Source: JALXCH01 sp964495805
Lineage (GTDB): Bacteria > Calditrichota > Calditrichia > RBG-13-44-9
DNA: 6,310 bases
NCBI GenBank assembly: GCA_964495805.1
Contig: CAZBWV010000050.1
Span: 1 to 6,310, forward strand
Direction of reading: 5' to 3'
In this document: positions 1 to 4,756 of the stretch, one piece after another
Position numbering within the stretch: position 1 is the first letter of the stretch
Layout: every line of letters begins with the position of its first letter
Program-made: the position numbers and the translations under genes
The notes under the pieces: generated by a model
What the model was told of the DNA's origin: nothing
The model's input: the letters and a program-made list of their open reading frames with translations, nothing else
Database searches by the model: none

Positions 1-36
1 CACCCCGAGCGGAGCGATAGCGGAGTCGAGGGGTCT
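1..36. repeat. REP-like GC-rich interspersed repeat, cut by the window edge
   Basis: The sequence begins CACCCCGAGCGGAGC and ends GAGTCGAGGGGTCT. ACCCC (2-6) can pair with GGGGT (30-34), with G7-A8 pairing to T26-C27 across a small bulge. A 7-nt direct repeat AGCGGAG lies at 8-14 and 19-25. This resembles the short palindromic intergenic elements (REP-like, 'CTCGACTCCGCTCGGGG' type) scattered through many FCB-group and other environmental bacterial genomes; that resemblance is from memory, not a search. The element probably continues left of the window. Elements of this type are often mobilised by RAYT transposases, but none is visible here. Confidence 0.55.
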
Positions 37-53
37 AATCTTCTATTCAGCTT

Positions 54-78
54 GCCCTTAAAAAGAGAATTTTTAGGC
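54..78. repeat. A/T-rich hairpin between intergenic repeats
   Basis: TAAAAA (59-64) pairs exactly with TTTTTA (70-75) around the loop GAGAA. The stem is extended by GCC (54-56) with GGC (76-78) across a two-base bulge. It lies between the REP-like element and the first CAGGAT-type word. It could be the worn end of an intergenic repeat unit or a weak terminator for a gene to the left; the sequence does not decide between these. Confidence 0.35.
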
Positions 79-93
79 AGGATAGACAGAATG
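77..93 (+). repeat. Diverged CAGGATG-family repeat word
   Basis: GCAGGATAGACAGAATG matches GCAGGATGAACGGGATG at 191-207 at 13 of 17 positions, and all four differences are A/G transitions. It appears to be a worn copy of the repeat that forms the hairpin at 162-206. It shows that this repeat family occurs at least twice in the same spacer. Confidence 0.4.
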
Positions 94-151
94 CGACAGT
101 ATCAAAAACGATGCAAAATTGTGAATAAATCAAACGTCAAAATCCATTCAT

Positions 152-206
152 CATCCTGAAAATCCTGTTCATCCTGTCTAAAAAATTCAAGCAGGATGAA
201 CGGGAT
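152..206. repeat. CATCCTG/CAGGATG repeat forming a 15-bp stem-loop
   Basis: ATCCTGTTCATCCTG (162-176) pairs with CAGGATGAACGGGAT (192-206) along all 15 positions, with one G-T wobble, around a 15-nt A-rich loop (177-191). The left arm belongs to a 9-nt periodic run: CATCCTGAA, AATCCTGTT and CATCCTGTC start at 152, 161 and 170. CATCCTG-type intergenic repeats of this look recur in many environmental genomes (from memory). The stem is too far from the downstream gene (start 332) to be a simple leader element, and no T-tract follows, so a classical terminator is unlikely. Role unknown. Confidence 0.6.
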
Positions 207-300
207 GGCGTTTTCCAGCGATGCCTTTGGCAAAATCCATCTTCCGTTCAAAAAGTGCTGAAATTTTAAAATTCATACAGCAATTTTGTTTTATCTGTCA

Positions 301-308
301 TAAATTTG
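301..308 (+). promoter_or_regulatory. Possible -10/-7 element for the ICMT-like gene
   Basis: TAAATTTG fits the TAnnTTTG -7 consensus of Bacteroidota primary-sigma promoters and lies 23 nt before the start codon. The matching upstream TTTG does not sit at the usual distance: the nearest, at 285-288, is only 12 nt away. The call is therefore weak. Confidence 0.25.
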
Positions 309-331
309 CTTGAACAAAAACAGCACCGAGA

Positions 332-847
332 ATGGTTCAAAACGCTATTCGCATTGTAGTCTGGGTGATTTTTCTAATAGGCGGGAGTGTTCTGGGCATT
401 TTACTGGACCTGCATTGGTGTCGCAGTCTGGTAAGGAATCCATTTTTTCACATCATGAGCGCACTGGTCGGTTTTGTTTTGCTACAATTGGTGATGCGAG
501 TTTCCCGTACTACCGGACGTTTACTGGCTCGTTACGGTCGGGAAGGAGAACTTCCGCGGATGCAAACCAATCGGTTAGTAACCCGGGGCGTGTACGGTTG
601 CATGCGGCATCCCATGCACCTGGGACTGCTCTTTTTTCCTCTATCAGTGGCGCTGATGGTGGGGTCTCCCACTTTTATCCTGTTCATCTGGCCAATTGAG
701 GTATTCCTCATGCTCGTTATGATAAAATGGGTGGAAGAACGGGAAGCACTGGCAAAATTTGGCAATGCTTACCGGGAGTACCAAAAACGGGTTCCCTTCT
801 TTAATTTCAAAACGGAATGTTTGCGGAAGCTATTTGTCCGAATATGA
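332..847 (+). CDS. ICMT-like membrane methyltransferase family protein
   Basis: This 171-residue integral membrane protein belongs to the isoprenylcysteine carboxyl methyltransferase / phospholipid methyltransferase-like family, whose characterised members transfer a methyl group from S-adenosylmethionine to substrates at the membrane. Hydrophobic segments lie at about residues 6-27, 39-56, 96-112 and 113-132. The family core is visible: GVYGCMRHPMHLG (86-98, with R92-H93-P94) and a C-terminal EER...FGNAYREYQKRVPFF (135-157) with the expected glutamates, tyrosines and VP. Length is normal for bacterial members. ATG 332 is the first in-frame start after an in-frame stop at 311-313, but the ribosome binding site is poor (only GAG next to the start). 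The gene stands alone, converging on the transporter gene, with repeats upstream. The bacterial substrate is unknown, since prenylated-protein maturation is not expected here; lipid or small-molecule methylation is possible. Confidence 0.8.
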   Translation: MVQNAIRIVVWVIFLIGGSVLGILLDLHWCRSLVRNPFFHIMSALVGFVLLQLVMRVSRTTGRLLARYGREGELPRMQTNRLVTRGVYGCMRHPMHLGLLFFPLSVALMVGSPTFILFIWPIEVFLMLVMIKWVEEREALAKFGNAYREYQKRVPFFNFKTECLRKLFVRI

Positions 848-867
848 AAAAACCAGCCTATCTTTTT

Positions 868-890
868 CAGGAGCCACTTCCTGTTTGATT
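868..890 (+). terminator. Weak possible terminator after the ICMT-like gene
   Basis: CAGGA (868-872) pairs with TCCTG (879-883) around a six-base loop and is followed by TTTGATT within a T-rich run to 892. It lies 20 bases past the stop codon, in the 58-bp gap between two convergent genes, where a terminator is expected. The stem is only 5 bp, so the call rests mainly on position. Confidence 0.3.
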
Positions 891-905
891 TTCCGAATCC
901 GCTTT

Positions 906-1805
906 TCAATGCATTGCCTGAATCCGACTGATGCGAAGGATGCTGATAATAAGCATAGCCGCACCAATCCACTGCACCGCGTCCAGCAGTTTTCCGTGCA
1001 CCAGATACTCCAGCATAATGGCGGTAAACGGAAATGCCAGTTCACAGATGGTTGCCACCGAGGCGGTGATTTGTTTCAGGCCGTAGTAATACAGAAAGAT
1101 GGCTGGTCCGCCAGTGCTGAAAGCAATCACACCAAATACCAATGCCTGCTTGCCGGTAATTTGTCCGATACCGGATAAATCTCCCCTTACCAGTACCAGG
1201 ATGAGCATGATTACAGCGGTGATTAGAAATCGGAGATAGGTTCCCAGCTCGAAACCCACATTTTTCAGTGCTCGTTTGCTAAACACGGTAGAAGAACCAA
1301 AACTAAATGCTGCCAGCAGAGCAAACAGCGCGGCAATGGGGGTTTTGTCTCCGGTGGAAAGATTGGGTAAATGGGTGCCAAAAGTGAGCAGATATGTTCC
1401 CAGAATCGCCACGGCTGCCCACAGAAAAAACTCCCGGGGCAGTTTCTCCTTTAACAATAATGCTGCCAGCAGTAATGCAAACACCGGTTGCAACTTCTGA
1501 ATGAGTACCACTACCGAAAGGTTCACAAAATTGACGTAAAACAGTGCTTTGGTAATAGCCATGGTACCAATGGCGCCACCAAACAACGCGACACCCACAA
1601 ACGCCAGCCAGTCCCGACCAGAGAGATTACGTACAACCCCCACCTGCCCCCGAAAAAAAGGGGTCAGAATCAGGGCAACAATGCTGGTTTCGATGAACAC
1701 CACTAACGGTACCGGTAAGGTGTACAGGGTGGGTCGTAAAATAATCCCATCTACTCCCCACAAGCTTGCCGCCAGAACCACAAAAAAAGGTGCAAATCGT
1801 TTCAT
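906..1805 (-). CDS. EamA/DMT-superfamily transporter (ten-helix)
   Basis: This 299-residue inner-membrane protein has the drug/metabolite transporter architecture: two EamA repeats of five helices each, at about residues 5-143 and 155-292. Hydrophobic stretches fall near 5-25, 32-52, 67-87, 95-118, 125-143, 155-175, 186-206, 220-240, 247-268 and 274-292. The end of each half shows the family pattern: VVVLIQKLQPVFALLLAALLLKE in repeat 1 (98-120) and ASVATICELAFPFTAIMLEYLVHGK in repeat 2 (248-272). Family members export or import amino acids, nucleotides, sugars or other metabolites; nothing here identifies the cargo. I chose ATG 1805 because the first helix follows directly. An in-frame TTG at 1859 would add 18 charged, polar residues atypical of the family. 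No clear Shine-Dalgarno is seen; an ACGGA lies about 10 nt upstream. It is on the same strand as miaB but 177 bp away, so its own promoter is likely. Confidence 0.85.
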   Translation of the reverse strand: MKRFAPFFVVLAASLWGVDGIILRPTLYTLPVPLVVFIETSIVALILTPFFRGQVGVVRNLSGRDWLAFVGVALFGGAIGTMAITKALFYVNFVNLSVVVLIQKLQPVFALLLAALLLKEKLPREFFLWAAVAILGTYLLTFGTHLPNLSTGDKTPIAALFALLAAFSFGSSTVFSKRALKNVGFELGTYLRFLITAVIMLILVLVRGDLSGIGQITGKQALVFGVIAFSTGGPAIFLYYYGLKQITASVATICELAFPFTAIMLEYLVHGKLLDAVQWIGAAMLIISILRISRIQAMH

Positions 1806-1932
1806 CCTGAATAGTCCGTTTCTGTTCGCTTCGTTTCCGTTCCCAGGCTCTTTACGCAAAATAGTGGCAAAAGATGCATTTTTTCACCGGGTCATCTCTT
1901 TCCGAACGGATTGCTTTCCCGATGAGCCATAT

Positions 1933-1956
1933 CCGGAGATATTCAGATTTCTCCGG
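1933..1956. other. Stem-loop between miaB and the transporter gene
   Basis: CCGGAGA (1933-1939) pairs perfectly with TCTCCGG (1950-1956) around a 10-base loop. The hairpin starts 27 bases past the miaB stop on the transcribed (minus) strand, a sensible position for a 3' end, and lies about 130 nt before the transporter start. No T-tract follows on the minus strand, so it is not a canonical intrinsic terminator. It may protect the mtaB-miaB transcript end or be incidental. Confidence 0.35.
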
Positions 1957-1982
1957 TTGCTCCGGTTTCCGATCATTCGTTG

Positions 1983-3320
1983 TTACCCATCCGCTCTTCC
2001 CGCTCGTTCCACCTGTACCACTCTACCTTTCAGAACATGGGCGGTGGCATCGGTGATTTGAACCTGAACAAAATCACCGCGGTGGTACTGACCCGCGGGA
2101 AAGATAACCAGTTTGTTTCCGTCCGTGCGTCCCTGAAAATCGTGGGGAGACTTACGAGTGCGCTCTTCCTCAATTAACACTTCCATTGTTTGACCGATGT
2201 GGGCGCGATTTTTCTGCAGCGAAATGTCTTTCTGCAATTCGTTTAATCGAACAATTCGCTCGGTTTTCTTCGCCTCCGGCACATCGTCGGGAAATTTTCG
2301 GGCGGCAATGGTGCCGGGTCGCTCTGAATACTTGAAAATGAAGGCTGAGTCAAACTCCACTGTTTCCATCACCCGCACGGTGTCCTCAAACTCCGTATCC
2401 GTTTCGGTAGGAAATCCCACAATCACGTCGGTGGACAGAGCGACATCAGGAATCAACTCCCGAATCTCTTTCACCAGGTTCAGAAACTCCTTTCGAGTGT
2501 AAGTTCGATTCATCAGCTCCAGGATTCGATCGTTGCCAGCCTGTAAGGGAAGGTGAATGTGCTTGCAAACTTTGGGATTTTCTGCCATAACTTCCAGCAA
2601 ACGCCTGGGGAAATCCTTGGGATGCGGAGAAGTAAAGCGAATGCGTTCAATGCCCTCCACCTGACTTACCATTTCCAGCAAATCAGCAAAATCGTAGCCC
2701 TGGTAATGGTAGGAATTCACATTTTGCCCCAACAAAGTTACCTGTTTGAACCCTTCCGCCGCCAATCGACGAACTTCTTCCACCACATTTTCCGGCGATC
2801 GGCTGCGTTCCCGTCCCCGGGTGTACGGCACCACGCAGAAGGTACAAAAGTTGTTGCAACCTCGCATCACTGCAATCCAGGCATTCACACCGCCTGTGCG
2901 CCGGGGATAAATATCGGCGTAATCTTCAAACTCCGAGAGGGTCACATCATAAGCTTTCTCTCCGGTTTCTTCCACCTGTTTCAACAGAGTGGGGAGCCGT
3001 TTGTAGCTGTCCGGACCGGCAACAAAATCCAAACCCAGTTGCGGATCATCCAACAGCGCCTTGCGAAAATTCGTAGCCATGCAGCCCAGCACTCCTATAG
3101 TGACTCTGCGGCTTTTATTTTGATGCCGGATGGCGTGGATGCGATTGAACACCTTACGATTGGCATTCTCGCGCACCGAACAGGTGTTCAGCATAACGAT
3201 ATCCGCCTGTGTTTCGCTCTCCACAAACTGGTATTGTTCCTTTTCCAGAATAGCACGCACCAGCTCGGTGTCGTATTCATTCATCTGGCAACCGTATGTC
3301 TCTATGTAAACTTTCTTCAT
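1983..3320 (-). CDS. miaB: tRNA-2-methylthio-N6-dimethylallyladenosine synthase MiaB
   Basis: This 445-residue radical-SAM methylthiotransferase converts i6A37 to ms2i6A37 in tRNAs reading UNN codons, in the cytoplasm. The N-terminal methylthiotransferase domain (about 3-110) has its three cluster cysteines at C11 (TYGCQMN), C47 (LNTCSVRE) and C80 (GVLGCMA). The radical-SAM cluster is C155, C159 and C162 in GCNNFCTFCVVPYTRGRERSR, binding the second [4Fe-4S] cluster and SAM. LLGQNVNSY and TDVIVGFPTE follow, and a TRAM tRNA-binding domain occupies about the last 70 residues. YGCQMN, GPDSYKRLP and LGQNVN place it in MiaB rather than RimO or MtaB. Length is typical. I chose ATG 3320 because MKKVYIETYGCQMN is the usual family beginning; an upstream in-frame ATG at 3398 would overlap the end of mtaB and add 26 unrelated residues. 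It is the second gene after mtaB, 43 bp away. The partner miaA, which makes i6A37, is not in this window. Confidence 0.95.
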   Translation of the reverse strand: MKKVYIETYGCQMNEYDTELVRAILEKEQYQFVESETQADIVMLNTCSVRENANRKVFNRIHAIRHQNKSRRVTIGVLGCMATNFRKALLDDPQLGLDFVAGPDSYKRLPTLLKQVEETGEKAYDVTLSEFEDYADIYPRRTGGVNAWIAVMRGCNNFCTFCVVPYTRGRERSRSPENVVEEVRRLAAEGFKQVTLLGQNVNSYHYQGYDFADLLEMVSQVEGIERIRFTSPHPKDFPRRLLEVMAENPKVCKHIHLPLQAGNDRILELMNRTYTRKEFLNLVKEIRELIPDVALSTDVIVGFPTETDTEFEDTVRVMETVEFDSAFIFKYSERPGTIAARKFPDDVPEAKKTERIVRLNELQKDISLQKNRAHIGQTMEVLIEEERTRKSPHDFQGRTDGNKLVIFPAGQYHRGDFVQVQITDATAHVLKGRVVQVERAGRADG

Positions 3321-3363
3321 GATGCGCTCAACCAAATTGAATTTTAAATGAGGAATCAAAAGA

Positions 3364-4653
3364 TTAATTGAGTAGCTCGCCGCGCATGGTCTGGCCATCC
3401 ACAGCGGTTAATTTTACCGGTAGTAAGCGATTGGCCAGATGGTGCTGTGAGCGTACTTTGACCCGAATATATGTATCGGTCAATCCGGTCCAGTAACCTT
3501 TTTTTTGCTGCTCGAAAAGAACCGTTTCCACACGACCGATTTGTTGTTCCAGATACAACCTTCGTTTCCGGGCACTGAGTTCTCTCAGCAGCTTGCTACG
3601 GCGATCAATTTCTGTTCGGTTCACTTTCCCATCCAGAAGACGACTGCGGGCCAGTTTTCGTTCCGAATAACTGAACACATGGAAGTAGGCTATCGGGAGT
3701 TCTTTCAGGAATTGATACGTTTCCTGAAACAGTTCTTCGGTTTCCCCGGGGAATCCCACAATCACATCCGTTCCCAGGCAGATGTTGGGGACCTGCTCAA
3801 TGATCTGTTGCACGAACTCCCGGAATTCCTCCCGGGTGTACTGGCGGTTCATACGTTGCAGGATGGTGTTGCTCCCGCTTTGTACAGGGATGTGCAGATA
3901 ACGGCACAACTTTCCCTCCGGCCAGGTTCGCAGAAACAGGTTGGTCCGGAAAGTGGTTGGTTCGATGGAGGAAATGCGAATTCGGTCCAATCCATCGATT
4001 TGTTCCAGTGCATGGATGACGTCCGGAAGAGTTTTATCTTCGAAACGGTAGGTTCCCACATTAATACCGGTGATAACCAGTTCCCGATGTCCCGCTGCAA
4101 CCAGCTCGCGGGCTTCGCGCAGAATGTCGCTAAATTGGCGGCTACGTGCTCGTCCGCGAGCATAAGGAATAATGCAGTAGGAACAGAAAAAATCGCAGCC
4201 ATCCTGAATTTTCAGATTGGCCCGGGTATGCTGGCGATCGATGCCAGTGCCGGGAATAGTAAATGTTTTTCGGGGAATTGCCGGAACGTCCACCACCGGT
4301 TTTTCACTATCCAACGTTTCCTGCAAGATGGCAGGCAAATCCATTTTATGCGCATTTCCCACCACCCAGTGTACGCCAGGCATTGCCAGCAGTTCGTCCC
4401 GTTGAATCTGCGCCTGGCAGCCAATCAATGCCACCCGGGCATGCGGATTCATCCGCTGGATTTTGTTGAGTAACTTCCGGGTATCGGCATCTCCGTTTTC
4501 AGTTACCGTACAGGTGTTCACCACCACCACATCCGCCGGCTGGCGGAAATCTACCACACGGAAGCCACTTTCCTCAAAGTTGCGTTGTAAAATGGCTGTC
4601 TCAGCCTGATTCAGACGACAGCCCAATGTATAAAAAGAAATCCGGGCATTCAT
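3364..4653 (-). CDS. mtaB: tRNA t6A37 methylthiotransferase MtaB
   Basis: This 429-residue radical-SAM methylthiotransferase adds a methylthio group to t6A37, giving ms2t6A37 in tRNAs that read ANN codons. The N-terminal domain has cysteines C12 (TLGCRLNQAE), C48 (VNTCTVTENGD) and C79 (LIGCQAQ). The radical-SAM triad is C153, C157 and C160 in DGCDFFCSYCIIPYARGRARSR. ITGINVG, IPVQSGSN and TDVIVGFPGET follow, and a C-terminal TRAM domain lies at about 365-429. TLGCRLNQAE and NTCTVTENGDADTRK are MtaB-type rather than MiaB-type signatures. ATG 4653 gives the normal family N-terminus. The segment YSERKLARSRLLDG departs from the usual YSxRxxTxA pattern at this place, though the frame is intact. It is first in a likely two-gene operon with miaB and has a good promoter just upstream. 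Confidence 0.93.
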   Translation of the reverse strand: MNARISFYTLGCRLNQAETAILQRNFEESGFRVVDFRQPADVVVVNTCTVTENGDADTRKLLNKIQRMNPHARVALIGCQAQIQRDELLAMPGVHWVVGNAHKMDLPAILQETLDSEKPVVDVPAIPRKTFTIPGTGIDRQHTRANLKIQDGCDFFCSYCIIPYARGRARSRQFSDILREARELVAAGHRELVITGINVGTYRFEDKTLPDVIHALEQIDGLDRIRISSIEPTTFRTNLFLRTWPEGKLCRYLHIPVQSGSNTILQRMNRQYTREEFREFVQQIIEQVPNICLGTDVIVGFPGETEELFQETYQFLKELPIAYFHVFSYSERKLARSRLLDGKVNRTEIDRRSKLLRELSARKRRLYLEQQIGRVETVLFEQQKKGYWTGLTDTYIRVKVRSQHHLANRLLPVKLTAVDGQTMRGELLN

Positions 4654-4682
4654 TGCATCACTTCGCCATCAAATTGCCCGGA

Positions 4683-4711
4683 AATATAAATACAAACCTC
4701 GGGTATTTCAA
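4683..4711 (-). promoter_or_regulatory. Sigma70-like promoter of the mtaB-miaB operon
   Basis: On the minus strand TTGAAA (4711-4706) and TATATT (4688-4683) are separated by exactly 17 nt, close to the sigma70 consensus. This predicts a transcript start near 4676 and a leader of about 22 nt before ATG 4653. An alternative Bacteroidota-type reading (TTTG, 20 nt, TATATTTC) is nearly satisfied by the same bases. It lies between the stop of the propeller gene and mtaB, as expected for an independently transcribed operon. Confidence 0.55.
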
Positions 4712-4726
4712 ATCTGCTTTCAAATC
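4706..4726. repeat. Tandem TTTCAAATC repeat at the mtaB promoter
   Basis: TTTCAAATC occurs at 4706-4714 and again, identically, at 4718-4726, a 12-nt period. The copy nearer mtaB contains the predicted -35 hexamer; the other lies immediately upstream, where a regulator or the RNA polymerase alpha subunit could contact DNA. It could be an operator or chance in an A/T-rich spacer. Confidence 0.3.
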
Positions 4727-4756
4727 AGTGGTTAGTCCATTGGGGGCAGAGCAGGG

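Larger units (their letters stand above)
1..331. other. Repeat-rich intergenic region without a gene
   Basis: I see no convincing coding region on either strand here. The first 210 bases are occupied by three kinds of short repeat or hairpin, described separately. Bases 211-331 are A/T-rich and probably carry the promoter of the ICMT-like gene. Nothing resembling tRNA, a riboswitch or a transposase was recognised. Confidence 0.6.

Noticed and set aside
152..206. A CRISPR array
   Set aside because: The repeated words are 7-9 nt with no unique spacers of regular size and no cas gene nearby; they form a single hairpin.
310..699. A 129-codon plus-strand frame overlapping the start of the ICMT-like gene
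   Set aside because: It overlaps the ICMT-like frame, which has clear family motifs, and its translation is low-complexity with no domain.
1806..1859. A TTG start that would lengthen the transporter by 18 residues
   Set aside because: The added residues are polar and charged, and the ATG at 1805 sits directly before the first helix, as usual for the family.
2553..3347. A 264-codon plus-strand open frame opposite miaB
   Set aside because: It lies entirely antisense to a certain gene, shows no recognisable domain, and its composition is that expected from the reverse frame of miaB.
3321..3398. An earlier in-frame ATG for miaB at 3398
   Set aside because: It would overlap the end of mtaB by 35 bases and add 26 residues absent from the family; MKKVYIETYGCQMN is the normal beginning.
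3505..4473. A 322-codon plus-strand open frame opposite mtaB
   Set aside because: It is fully antisense to mtaB, which has all its catalytic cysteines; the translation shows no domain or membrane pattern.
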